DNA of 64,000 bases from Thermoplasmata archaeon (GTDB lineage Archaea > Thermoplasmatota > Thermoplasmata > Lutacidiplasmatales > UBA184): the NCBI GenBank assembly GCA_022750055.1, contig JAKIWL010000003.1:305300-369299 (forward strand), written 5' to 3'. A program made the position numbers and the translations under genes. The notes below the pieces were generated by a model that made no database searches, was not told the DNA's origin, and was given only the letters and a program-made list of their open reading frames with translations. Positions 33,514 to 42,066 of this stretch are shown here, one piece after another (within the stretch, counting starts at the first letter, position 1; each line of letters starts with the position of its first letter).

Positions 33514-35022
33514 GTGCCCCGCAACGAAAGTGTCGAACGGAGGGACAGGCGGGGCCGCGTGTCAAGGGAGGGCAACTCGGTATCGGGCATCATCCCCGAA
33601 CGAGCGAACCGGGCGGTCGTCTTCCTGGCGTGCGTGGTCGTCCTACTCGGCTCGTTCGTTGCTGCCGCAACCGTGCGCCACGAGACACCCCCTGCCGTGC
33701 ACCGGTCTGGTCCAGTCGTCTTCGCTCCCCTGGTCCAATGGCATACCGCGTGCAGTGGCCCGCTCCTCGCGCATCTCCTCGCATCCACGACGAACGGTTC
33801 GAGCCCATTGACCGTGACCTTCTCCCTGCACCTTAGCGGGGGATGCGGACCGTTCCGAGCGGAGTGGCAGTTCGGCGACGGCGCCGATGGTCACGGCTTG
33901 AACGTCTCCCACACCTACAACGGTACGGGAACCTACGAGGTTTTGGCGGACGCGACAGATTCCATCGATAACGAGGCTTCGGCGAACGCGAGCATCATCG
34001 TGACCGGTGGGGGCGGACCGCTCGCGGTCCACGTCGAAGCCTCTCCAACGACCGGTCCCGCCCCCCTGTCGACCACACTGTGGGCCAACGTCTCCGGGGA
34101 CAATCTCACGGACGACCTGTCGGTCAGCTGGTCGTTCGGCGACGGCGGGCACGGCAGCGGCAGTCCCGTGCGCCATCTGTATTCCGACCCCGGGAATTTC
34201 ACAGCGATCGCCGAGATCCGAGGGCACGGCGGCGTGTCCGGGACCGGCCAGACGACGATCGCCGTTCAGCCCGCCGGGACCGCGAGCCCCCCCAACCTGA
34301 CCGTTCGGGCGAGCCCCCGGGTGGGCACGGCGCCGTTGAACGTAACCGTGCAGGCGACGTCGAACGCCGCGGCCGCCGGCGCCACCCTCGAGATCTGCTT
34401 CGGAGACGGGAGCGCGTGTCAATTCCCTGCCCACCACGGGTCCGGAGAGTCCACCGTCTCATGGACCCATACGTTCGTGAACAGCGGTTCCTTTACGATC
34501 ATCGGGACCCTGCTCGCGCCGAATCAAACGGTCCTCGTCGGGGCGACCACATCGGTCCTGGTCGAGCTTGCTTCCCCCCTGGAAGTGGTGGCATCGGGCG
34601 CGCCAACGACTGGCTCGGCCCCGTTGATGGTGTCATTCAATGCGGCGGTATCGGGTGGGAACGCTCCGTATTCCTTGCAGTGGGAGTTCGGTGACGGCGC
34701 GGTGGGGTCGGCCGTCCCGGGGGTCGGCGACACCCACACCTACGACCGGGCCGGCACGTTCACCCCGCACCTGGAGGTGACCGACGGAGCGGGCCTCCGC
34801 TGGTCGGAGTCGATCACGCCGGTGACCGTGGCCGCTCCCGTACTCACCGGCTGGATGCTCACGGTCGTCGGCCTGCCTGCGTTCGACCTAGTCGTCGTCG
34901 TCATGGCCGGAGTTTTCGCGTCAGTGGCCATCCTCGGAGGGACCGCCTGGATGGCCCGCAAGCGCCGCGCCATGCAGAGAGAGGGCGAGGAGCTGCTCCG
35001 GGAGATGGAACAGGACAAGTAG
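33514..35022 (+). CDS. Membrane-anchored surface protein with four PKD domains
   Basis: A 502-residue protein: cytoplasmic N-terminus, a signal/anchor helix (about 33-53), four PKD-type beta-sandwich domains and a C-terminal helix (about 440-472) with a charged tail KRRAMQREGEELLREME. Each PKD domain has the WxFGDG motif (WQFGDGADG, WSFGDGGHG, ICFGDGSAC, WEFGDGAVG) and ends in a HTYxxxGTF-like strand. PKD domains are extracellular adhesion or ligand-binding modules. The GTG at 33514 is the best guess; GTG 33559 is possible. The gene for the PKD-winged-helix protein starts 22 nt downstream. Confidence 0.8.
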   Translation: MPRNESVERRDRRGRVSREGNSVSGIIPERANRAVVFLACVVVLLGSFVAAATVRHETPPAVHRSGPVVFAPLVQWHTACSGPLLAHLLASTTNGSSPLTVTFSLHLSGGCGPFRAEWQFGDGADGHGLNVSHTYNGTGTYEVLADATDSIDNEASANASIIVTGGGGPLAVHVEASPTTGPAPLSTTLWANVSGDNLTDDLSVSWSFGDGGHGSGSPVRHLYSDPGNFTAIAEIRGHGGVSGTGQTTIAVQPAGTASPPNLTVRASPRVGTAPLNVTVQATSNAAAAGATLEICFGDGSACQFPAHHGSGESTVSWTHTFVNSGSFTIIGTLLAPNQTVLVGATTSVLVELASPLEVVASGAPTTGSAPLMVSFNAAVSGGNAPYSLQWEFGDGAVGSAVPGVGDTHTYDRAGTFTPHLEVTDGAGLRWSESITPVTVAAPVLTGWMLTVVGLPAFDLVVVVMAGVFASVAILGGTAWMARKRRAMQREGEELLREMEQDK

Positions 35023-35044
35023 GCACTGGAGGTCGACCCCGACC

Positions 35045-36376
35045 GTGACGTCCGAGGGGCCGATCGATTGGCTCAATGGACCCGGCGGGGCCGGGTCCTG
35101 TCGCGGACCTTGGACGGATCGTTTCGCGCGATCGCGGCTCGCATCCGTCCTGTCCGCCGTCCTGGTTTCCATCGGCGCCCTCGCACTCCCCCCGGTCACG
35201 ACCGCCGCCACGCCCTTCTCCGTGTCCCTATCCGACACACCATCGGCCTCGGACCCCCTCCTGGTCGCCTTCACCGCGACCGTGGTGCCCGGGAGCCCGA
35301 CCATGTTCAATTGGAGTTTCGGCGACGGCAGCTATTGGAACGGATCGGGAGCGGCGTTCTTCTCCCCCTGGCACCTCTTCGCGAGCGCCTCGACCTACAA
35401 CGTGAGCGTCCAGGTGCACGAGGGAAGCGCCCTCGGGACCCAATGGCTGCTCGTCACGCTCCCGACGCCCATCCTCTCCGTGCGAATTCAATCCCAGAAC
35501 ACCTCTGGGAGCGTCCCGTTGACGGTCTCGTTCGAGGCGACCGTGCTCGGGGGGAGTGGAACCTACCGGTCGTTCTCGTGGACCTTCGGGGACGGCAGTG
35601 CCGGTAGCGGCCTGATCGTTTCGTACACCTACGTCCACCCGGGGCGGTTCACCGCGGTCCTGAACGTGACCGATTCGAAGGGGGTCTCGTCGCTCGCGAC
35701 GGTTCAGGTCAACGCCACCGATGGCGGGGGCGCGAGCCGTGTACCAGGTTCGAGCCCGGCCTCGATCGCCCTCTGGGGGGGAAGTGGGGCCGCGGCAGGG
35801 GCGCTCGCAACCGCACTCGTGACGAGCCGGTTCCTGCGCCGCTCTTCTCTGGCGTCGCGATCCGCAGGGCACCGAGTCGAGGCGCAGCCGTCGGCATCGC
35901 GCGCTGAGTCCCCGCCACCCTCCCCACTCGGCTACCCCCCAGCGCCTCCGGCGGGTAGTTCGGTCGCTGCGACGGAGACCGTGATCGCGGCACCGAACCC
36001 ACCTACCCGCCCCTCCTCCCCGGAAGCCCTCCGGATCTCGGAACGAGTCGTGGTCCACCTGGTTCGGCTCGGAACGCTACCGCAACACGAAGTGGCCCCC
36101 CTGGGCTTCTCGCAGCTCGGGATGGCCACGGACCTACAGATCGCTCAGAACCGCCTCACCAATGTGCTCCGGAGATTGGTGGCCGGCGGGATCCTTACCG
36201 AAGAACTCCGTCACGTACGAGGTCGACCGAGGCGACTGAAGGTCTACCGACTGACGCCGCGAGGGGAAGGGTTGGGTCGAGAGCTCAGACGGCGCGCACG
36301 AGCGAACTGGACACCCGTCTCTGGTCCGAACGCCACGCGCGGGACGAACGAGCCCGCTCGGGCGGACCCGCCGTGA
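35045..36376 (+). CDS. PKD-ectodomain, transmembrane, winged-helix fusion protein
   Basis: A 443-residue protein. Signal/anchor helix at about 32-50, PKD domain 1 (WSFGDGSYW) and PKD domain 2 (WTFGDGSAG) to about residue 225, a Gly/Ala-rich membrane helix (about 240-262, stop-transfer SRFLRR), a 65-residue Pro/Ser-rich linker, then a winged-helix domain (about 330-415: ERVVVHLVRLGTL, a recognition-like segment IAQNRLTNVLRRLVAGGIL and a basic RGRPRRLKVYRLTPRGEGL wing). This layout suggests a membrane-bound one-component regulator with an outside sensor and an inside DNA-binding domain. It starts with GTG 22 nt after the four-PKD gene. Confidence 0.8.
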   Translation: MTSEGPIDWLNGPGGAGSCRGPWTDRFARSRLASVLSAVLVSIGALALPPVTTAATPFSVSLSDTPSASDPLLVAFTATVVPGSPTMFNWSFGDGSYWNGSGAAFFSPWHLFASASTYNVSVQVHEGSALGTQWLLVTLPTPILSVRIQSQNTSGSVPLTVSFEATVLGGSGTYRSFSWTFGDGSAGSGLIVSYTYVHPGRFTAVLNVTDSKGVSSLATVQVNATDGGGASRVPGSSPASIALWGGSGAAAGALATALVTSRFLRRSSLASRSAGHRVEAQPSASRAESPPPSPLGYPPAPPAGSSVAATETVIAAPNPPTRPSSPEALRISERVVVHLVRLGTLPQHEVAPLGFSQLGMATDLQIAQNRLTNVLRRLVAGGILTEELRHVRGRPRRLKVYRLTPRGEGLGRELRRRARANWTPVSGPNATRGTNEPARADPP

Positions 36377-36632
36377 CCGCGCGGCTAAGGGGGGATTTCC
36401 CGTGGGATCGTTGAGCCGCCCCGGTTCGGCCCGTCCGAGCGTCGGTTCCCGCTCGCCCGTAGCTACTAGCCGCGCGGCCCCGGGCCAGTCCAGCGAGCGC
36501 CCCCGCGACCGGTTCGTGAGGCCCGAGGGAGGGGTCCCTCTTCAGGGGCCAGGAGTGCCGGGCACTCACGGGCAGGGGTCCCCGCGTCTGCTATCTCCCT
36601 CCCTCAGCCTGACCCGGTTCGAGGAGGAGGCC

Positions 36633-37850
36633 GTGCCCGAATTTCCCGGCGCGCGTCGCGCCCGCGGGCCGCCGGGTCTGCCCGCCCTCGTCGTTGGGAT
36701 CGCCGCGATCCTCGTCGTTGCCGCGTTCACCGTTCCCGACAAGGTAGGTCCGCCGTGCGGGACCTCGGGAACCCGGGACACGAGCACACCGATCCGGCAT
36801 GTGTTCATCCTGGTCCAGGAGAACCACGCCTTCGAGAACTACTTCGGGGATTTTCCCGGGGTCATCGGGTACCCCCCGAACGGATCGTTCCCCCTGTCGT
36901 TCACGGGCGCGCAGACCGTCTCCCCGTTTCCCCTCGGGTCGAACTCGACACCCGACTACGAGCACGACCGGGCGGCCGAGCTGGTCGATTGGAACCAGGG
37001 CAGAAACAACCTGTTCGTCGCGGAGGCGGCTCACGCGGCCCTGGCCTACCCGCAGGGTACTCTTGGGTACTACACCCGGGCGCAGCTCGCCGGGTATTAC
37101 TCGCTCGCCGAGAGCTACGGCCTCGGGGACCGCTTCTTCTCCGGGGTTCTGGGCCCCACCGCGCCCAACCGAGTGTTCGACATCACCGGATACTCCGGGA
37201 ACGGCTGGTACACCGACAGTCCGCCCCCTCCGAACCTAACCGCGCGCCCGACCATTCTCACCCAACTATCCGAATACGGGGTCCCTTGGGCGTACGATTA
37301 CGCCGGGGCTCCCCAGAACCTGGCCCCGGACTACTTCTCGTCGATCACCGGGGATCGTTGCTCGACCTCGCGGATCGTCTCGGCGTCCAACCTGTCGAGC
37401 CAGTTGGCCCTCCCCACGGTTCCTTCGGTGGTCTACCTCGACTCCTCGAACAGCCCGACGGTGAGCGAGCACCCGGCGCAGAATATCTCCGTCGGGGAGG
37501 CGTGGACGCTCGGCAACATCGATGCCATCTTGAAGAGCCGCGTCGCCAGTTCATCCCTGATCCTTCTGTTCTACGACGAAGCGGGTGGGTTCTGGGACCC
37601 GGTCCCGCCCCCAATGACCTCGACCGGACTGGACGGCTTCCGCGTCCCGTTCCTCGTCATCTCGCCCTGGACGCCGGCCCACACCGTCTGCGCGACCGTG
37701 CTCGACCCGGCTTCGGTCCTCCACTTTATCGATATGAATTGGATGCTGCCGGACCTCAACCCCCGGATCGCCAGTGCGGCGAGCCTCGGATGTTTCCTGC
37801 ACTTCGAATCCGCCCCGAGGACGCTCGGCCCCGCTCCCTCGATCGAATGA
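36633..37850 (+). CDS. Membrane-anchored phosphoesterase (phospholipase C/acid phosphatase family)
   Basis: A 405-residue protein of the phosphoesterase family that includes bacterial phospholipase C and AcpA. An N-terminal membrane anchor (about 15-37) is followed by the family motif QENHAFENYFGDFPG, then NRVFDITGYSGNG, an EHP motif, and LLFYDEAGGFWDPVPPP with the metal-binding Asp-Glu. The enzyme would act outside the cell on phospholipids or phosphate monoesters. A longer frame starts at 36402, but the GTG at 36633 has a strong GAGGAGGAGG site and starts right before the anchor. The 256 bp upstream show no other gene. Phosphate scavenging would fit the pst genes at the end of the window. 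Confidence 0.85.
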   Translation: MPEFPGARRARGPPGLPALVVGIAAILVVAAFTVPDKVGPPCGTSGTRDTSTPIRHVFILVQENHAFENYFGDFPGVIGYPPNGSFPLSFTGAQTVSPFPLGSNSTPDYEHDRAAELVDWNQGRNNLFVAEAAHAALAYPQGTLGYYTRAQLAGYYSLAESYGLGDRFFSGVLGPTAPNRVFDITGYSGNGWYTDSPPPPNLTARPTILTQLSEYGVPWAYDYAGAPQNLAPDYFSSITGDRCSTSRIVSASNLSSQLALPTVPSVVYLDSSNSPTVSEHPAQNISVGEAWTLGNIDAILKSRVASSSLILLFYDEAGGFWDPVPPPMTSTGLDGFRVPFLVISPWTPAHTVCATVLDPASVLHFIDMNWMLPDLNPRIASAASLGCFLHFESAPRTLGPAPSIE

Positions 37851-37974
37851 ACCGTCCGGTTAGGTCGATCCGACCCACCTCGGGTCCGAGGCCTTCCTTG
37901 GAAGCATGATGGGGGCAGTCGGATCCCTCCCTGCGTCACCCCTCAGTCCCAGGCGTTGGGACGCACCGCGAACC

Positions 37975-37983
37975 ATCTATACC
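37975..37983 (+). promoter_or_regulatory. TATA box of the split-barrel/methyltransferase gene
   Basis: ATCTATACC is centred about 30 nt upstream of the ATG at 38009. Confidence 0.55.
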
Positions 37984-38008
37984 GGCCGCTCGGTCCACTG
38001 CCGAGCCC

Positions 38009-39178
38009 ATGTCTCTCGGTAGCCCCTCAGACCAGGCGCTTCGGATCCTGACTCCTCAGGGCCCGGTACCGTTGGGATTTGCGCGCGAGGGGAACCTATT
38101 GTACCTAGTAGCCCGGGAACGGTCCGCCCGCTGGCCGGTCACGGTCCTGCGCGAAGGTCGAGCCCAGGTCGAGCTGCCGGAAGGGGCGGCGGTCGGAGCT
38201 CCCGAGCTCATCGTCGACCCCAACGAACGTAGTCGCGTGCTCGCTCTCTTTCGGACGAAGTACGGCCCTGACCAGTACGCTCGGTGGTACGACCACCCGG
38301 CCCGAATCCTGCGGGTCCGGTTCGACCCGACGGGGGCCATGCGAGCCGGTCCAACCCCGGGCCGCGAGCGCTACTACGACTGGCTAAGCGCCGAGTTCGA
38401 CAACGTCGCCGACGAGTACGACGGGCACATCCTGGGGAACCGGATGAACCGATGGCTCCGGGACCGCTCCCTGGCCTGGCTCGTACCGCGATTTCGGGGG
38501 CGGACCCGGGTCCTCGAGATTGGCTGCGGGTCGGGCATGGAGACCTTGCCGTTGCTCCGCGCCGGGCATCGCATGACCTGCGTCGACATCTCCGAGCGAA
38601 TGCTCGCCGTGGTGCGAGCGAAAGCCGTCCGGGAAGGGCTCGGGGACCAGCTGGAGACTCGCCTTCTTCGAGCCGGCGATCTCGCCGACCTACTCCACGA
38701 GGTCGGGCCAAGCGCATTCGACGCCGCCTACTCGACCTATGGCGCCCTCAACTGCGAACCCGACCTCGCCAGCCTCCCCCAGACTCTCCACGAACTCCTC
38801 GTGCCGGGCGGTCCGTTCGTCGCTGGGGTCTACAACCGCTGGTGCCTGTTTGAACTCGCCGGATACACCTTCACGATGCAGGGCGATCGAGCCCTCGGCC
38901 GTCGGCGAAATCCGATCCTGGTCGGTGCGTCTCGATTCTGCGTCGACGTGTATGCCTATTCACCGACCGACTTCCGCCGGCTGTTCCGGCCGCGGTTCAC
39001 GATGGAACGACTCGAGGGAGTGCCCGTGTTGCTGCCCCCCTCGGACCTGACCGGATACGCCGAACGGTTTGCCCGCCACTTCGATCAGCTAGGCGCGGCG
39101 GATGCTTGGCTCGGCCGACGATGGCCCTGGTACGCGTTTGGCGATCACTTCTTGATGACCTTGGTGCGATCTTCGTGA
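38009..39178 (+). CDS. Fusion of a split-barrel (FMN/F420-binding-like) domain and a SAM-dependent methyltransferase
   Basis: Residues 1-112 resemble the split beta-barrel of pyridoxamine-phosphate-oxidase/deazaflavin-dependent nitroreductase proteins (LRILTPQGPVPLGF, LLYLVARERSARWPVTVLREGRAQVELP, YDHPARILRVRFDP). Residues 125-389 form a class I methyltransferase with motif I VLEIGCGSGMETL, motif II VDISERML and FDAAYSTYGALNC. Substrates are unknown. The ATG is at leaderless distance from a good TATA box. The N-terminal assignment rests on pattern only and is less certain than the methyltransferase. Confidence 0.78.
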   Translation: MSLGSPSDQALRILTPQGPVPLGFAREGNLLYLVARERSARWPVTVLREGRAQVELPEGAAVGAPELIVDPNERSRVLALFRTKYGPDQYARWYDHPARILRVRFDPTGAMRAGPTPGRERYYDWLSAEFDNVADEYDGHILGNRMNRWLRDRSLAWLVPRFRGRTRVLEIGCGSGMETLPLLRAGHRMTCVDISERMLAVVRAKAVREGLGDQLETRLLRAGDLADLLHEVGPSAFDAAYSTYGALNCEPDLASLPQTLHELLVPGGPFVAGVYNRWCLFELAGYTFTMQGDRALGRRRNPILVGASRFCVDVYAYSPTDFRRLFRPRFTMERLEGVPVLLPPSDLTGYAERFARHFDQLGAADAWLGRRWPWYAFGDHFLMTLVRSS

Positions 39179-39286
39179 CCGACAGTCTCGGGGAGGAGAG
39201 AAGTTCCCACCGAGTCCGGACCCGCCGATCGACCTCGCTATGTCTTTCCGCCTCGCCCATGGCGGCCGATCAGGAGTGCTGACCCG

Positions 39287-39505
39287 TTGAAGATCTTCTC
39301 TGAGTTTTGGCCGTTGAAGTACCTCCTCTCGGAACACGGGGTCTGTCTGGGCCTCGATACGAAACGACGATCCTACCTGTTCCTCCTGCATCCGGGGGGT
39401 ATCCTCTTTCGGAGGCGCCCGGTGGGCGATACGATCGTGGAAGACCTGCAGTACGAGATCCCGGCGATCGTACGGGCACTGAACGGTGCGGTGGAGCGCT
39501 CGTGA
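39287..39505 (+). CDS. Hypothetical 72-aa protein
   Basis: No family recognised. A compact protein beginning (M)KIFSEFWPLKYLLSEHG with alternating strands (YLFLLHPGGILFRRRPV) and a terminal helix. The start is TTG. Third codon positions are mostly G/C, as in neighbouring genes, which favours real coding; no clear promoter or ribosome site is seen. It may be co-transcribed with the methyltransferase 108 bp upstream. Confidence 0.45.
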   Translation: MKIFSEFWPLKYLLSEHGVCLGLDTKRRSYLFLLHPGGILFRRRPVGDTIVEDLQYEIPAIVRALNGAVERS

Positions 39506-39816
39506 CGGTGGGAATCCCGACGGGCATGGCCCCAGCGATCCGACCGGTCGACCGGGGCTCCCATCCCCCCGGCCCCGAGAGGTCACGCCCGCTCGGTTTC
39601 GCGCATTGGGTTCCCGGGCTGAGGCTGATCCTAAATTGCCGAGCGGGACAGATCCGATCCGGCGGTTGGTTCGTGGGACCGCCGTTTCCGCGGTTATAAG
39701 CCGGCGGTCGTTCGCGAGATCGGAGTTCTCGACGAGACGAGGGGGGGAAGGTCACGAGGGGGCCCGCGAACCCAGTTCGAGCATCCGGTCAGTTCGAGCC
39801 GCGCCTCGAGCTCCTG
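39506..39816. other. Intergenic stretch with a TATA box and no convincing gene
   Basis: About 310 bp without a supported coding region. GGTTATAAGCC (39692-39702) is one of the best TATA boxes in the window and points to transcription near 39722-39728, but the next gene's only in-frame ATG is at 39817. The transcript would therefore have an unusually long leader of about 90 nt, or the gene starts at a non-standard codon. Confidence 0.5.
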
Positions 39817-40803
39817 ATGCGGATCGCCAGGGAGGTGAAGACCGGGGTCCCGATCCCGGACCTGATGTCCCTTCTTCCCGAGGCCGTCTCCCGATCGGAG
39901 GTGGAGGCATGGCTCGCCGGGCGCCCGGACATGGTCCGGGTCGAGGGGGAGGTCGCGCTTCCGACGGGAGTGGCGCCCTCCGACCGCTCCCACAGAAGAC
40001 TTCGTGGGCAGGAGTACGTCCGGGCGGCGCGTTCCTTCGTGGAAGGCCCACTCGGGCTGTCCCGGAGTTGGTTGCGATGTGTCGGGATCACGGGGTCCAC
40101 CGCCTACGGCGAGCCCGAAGAGGGCGACGATATCGATTTCATTGCGGTCACCCGCTCGGGCGCGGTCTGGTTGTTCCTGGCGTACTGCTACTTGGCGCTG
40201 CGGATCGGAACACCTCGAACCGTCGGGGGGGAGCGGCCGGAGTGGTGTTTCAATTTCGTCCTGGATGATTCGAGTGCGGTCCGCGAATTCGGACGACCCC
40301 AGGGCTTTCTGATCGCCCGGGAGGCCCTCTCAGTCCAGATTCTCTGGGGAGAAGAGTACTACCGGTCCCTCCTCGGGGCGGCGTCCTGGTTGCAGGGAAT
40401 GATCCCGCGGCTGTTCGGGCAGCGGGCCGCGCCGACCGTTCCCCCACCCCCCTGCCCGGCGCCGCGGCTCGCGCAGCTGGCGAACCTCGCGATCTTCCCA
40501 TTCCTCGCGACCTATCTCCAACTCGTCGCGCTCGTGCGGAATGATCGATATCGACGGGGGGGTCTGCTCGAACGGGTTTTCACCGCGAGGACCCGGTTGA
40601 CGGGGATCTCCTACGAATCGGTCCGGTTCGACCGTCTCATGGCCTGGTCCGACCAGGCCGGGGGTCCAATACCCCAGACGGCCTCAGAGACGCTTCGCTC
40701 CGACCCGGGTCAGCCGGCGGGGGGTGGGTCGGCGACCCCGTCGCCGGTGCCCCGGATTCCAAGCGGACCGGCCCTCGAACGGTCGACGCCGGACTCTCCA
40801 TAG
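39817..40803 (+). CDS. Nucleotidyltransferase-like protein
   Basis: A 328-residue protein. An N-terminal 60-residue helical segment (helix-turn-helix-like: EAVSRSEVEAWLAGRPDMVRVEGEVAL) precedes a nucleotidyltransferase core with GITGSTAYGEPEEGDDIDFIAV, matching the GS-x-DxD pattern of the pol-beta superfamily, and a possible third acidic residue in FNFVLDDS. Helices follow (AQLANLAIFPFLATYLQLVALV), and the last 70 residues are Pro/Ser-rich and disordered. The substrate is unknown. The frame is open upstream to 39700 but holds no ATG, GTG or TTG, so ATG 39817 is used. Confidence 0.65.
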   Translation: MRIAREVKTGVPIPDLMSLLPEAVSRSEVEAWLAGRPDMVRVEGEVALPTGVAPSDRSHRRLRGQEYVRAARSFVEGPLGLSRSWLRCVGITGSTAYGEPEEGDDIDFIAVTRSGAVWLFLAYCYLALRIGTPRTVGGERPEWCFNFVLDDSSAVREFGRPQGFLIAREALSVQILWGEEYYRSLLGAASWLQGMIPRLFGQRAAPTVPPPPCPAPRLAQLANLAIFPFLATYLQLVALVRNDRYRRGGLLERVFTARTRLTGISYESVRFDRLMAWSDQAGGPIPQTASETLRSDPGQPAGGGSATPSPVPRIPSGPALERSTPDSP

Positions 40804-40967
40804 TCTCCCCCTTCTCGAGTACGCCCACCCGCTCTATCGATAGCAACCACCCCCCTATCCCGGCGGACCGCGAGTGGTGAACCCGATAGGGAGGGTTCGA
40901 TCGTGGGAACCATCGGACCTTCGATCGGAGAGTGACGAGGAGCGGGCTACGCCGGGTCGTCGCTTCG

Positions 40968-42062
40968 TCACCGATCCGGCCGGTGGCTCCGAAACGCGGG
41001 TGGGGCAACGAGACCCCGGTGCCGCTCCCAAGCGCGACATCCGAGGTCTACCGAGAGGAGGAAGAGGAGGGCATCGCAGAAGACGACGCGTTCGGCGGCC
41101 AACGCTCCCCAGGGCCGATCCCTGACTATCCGCCAGAGCGCCCCCGCGACCTCCCGCTTGGATCCGACGTGAGTCTCGAGGGCGCGAAGGATGGATGCCT
41201 GCGCGATCGCGGCTCGCAGGGGTGCCTCGAGCTCAGGCTGGCTCAGGGGTGCGATAAGCTCCCGGAGAACTCGGGCATCGGTACCCCGGGAGCCCGCGAG
41301 GGCCGACAGCCGAAGGGCGGACCGCGGGTTCGGGGCGCCGTCGCGGCGGAACCCTTCCTCCCGCCGGTAGCTCGTCAGGGGACGATCCTCCAGGAGTACG
41401 GTTCCTTCGGCGGCGAGGGCAGCATAGAAGAGGAATGCCGATAGGCTGACCTCGATGCGAACGAGCTGCTCCGGAAAGCGTGCGAGCAAGGCACGTCGGA
41501 CCACGATTGAGCTCAGATTGAACGCGGCGCCCGCTCGCCACAGGGTGCGGAAAGTTCGTCGCCACTCGGGCGGGCTGACCGCGCGCAGGGGGGCCGCAGG
41601 AGCGGTCGGGTCGTGACCGGGCGCCGTTCGGTCCGGTCTGGGACCGGGCCAGGGACGGGTACCGTGGTGGTAGTACAGTCCATGCTCCATCGACCGGAAG
41701 ACCTCGACCGCTCGCGCCAACTTGTCAGGCGCGAAGGTGTCGTCATCGTCCAGGAAGGCGACGAGCTCCCCACGCAGTCGATGGCGTACGCGGTCGATCC
41801 ACGCCCCCAAAGGTCCGGGGTCGAGGTCGACCACTTCCGCCCTCACGCGCTCGAAATCAGGGGCGAGCTCCGGCGAATCGAAATCCTTGACTACGATCAC
41901 CTCGAACTGGTCCTTGGGCAGGGTTTGGTCCTCGAGCGAGCGGAGGGCATCGGCGAGGAACTCCCTCCGCCCATGGGCCACGACCACCGCCGACACTCTC
42001 AGAGGAGACGCGTCAGACACCCGGCCCGGGGTGGGGGCGGCGTCCGACGACGCATCGTCCAC
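40968..42062 (-). CDS. Family 2 glycosyltransferase
   Basis: A 364-residue GT-A fold glycosyltransferase. The N-terminal strand VSAVVVAHGRREFLADALRSLEDQT, the metal-binding FLDDDDTFAPDKL and the acceptor-side region after it are typical GT2. There is no obvious membrane span apart from one hydrophobic stretch near the C-terminus (VVFCDALLFLLSVDLG). The frame extends to 42206 inside the upstream gene; the GTG at 42062, four bases past that gene's stop, was chosen. It is in an operon with the Trp-rich repeat exoprotein. Confidence 0.85.
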   Translation of the reverse strand: MDDASSDAAPTPGRVSDASPLRVSAVVVAHGRREFLADALRSLEDQTLPKDQFEVIVVKDFDSPELAPDFERVRAEVVDLDPGPLGAWIDRVRHRLRGELVAFLDDDDTFAPDKLARAVEVFRSMEHGLYYHHGTRPWPGPRPDRTAPGHDPTAPAAPLRAVSPPEWRRTFRTLWRAGAAFNLSSIVVRRALLARFPEQLVRIEVSLSAFLFYAALAAEGTVLLEDRPLTSYRREEGFRRDGAPNPRSALRLSALAGSRGTDARVLRELIAPLSQPELEAPLRAAIAQASILRALETHVGSKREVAGALWRIVRDRPWGALAAERVVFCDALLFLLSVDLGCRAWERHRGLVAPPAFRSHRPDR

Positions 42063-42066
42063 GCGG

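Noticed and set aside
36285-36569. A 94-codon minus-strand frame in the gap before the phosphoesterase
   Set aside because: Arg/Ser/Ala-rich shadow composition, overlap with the end of the PKD-winged-helix gene, and no promoter or family signal.
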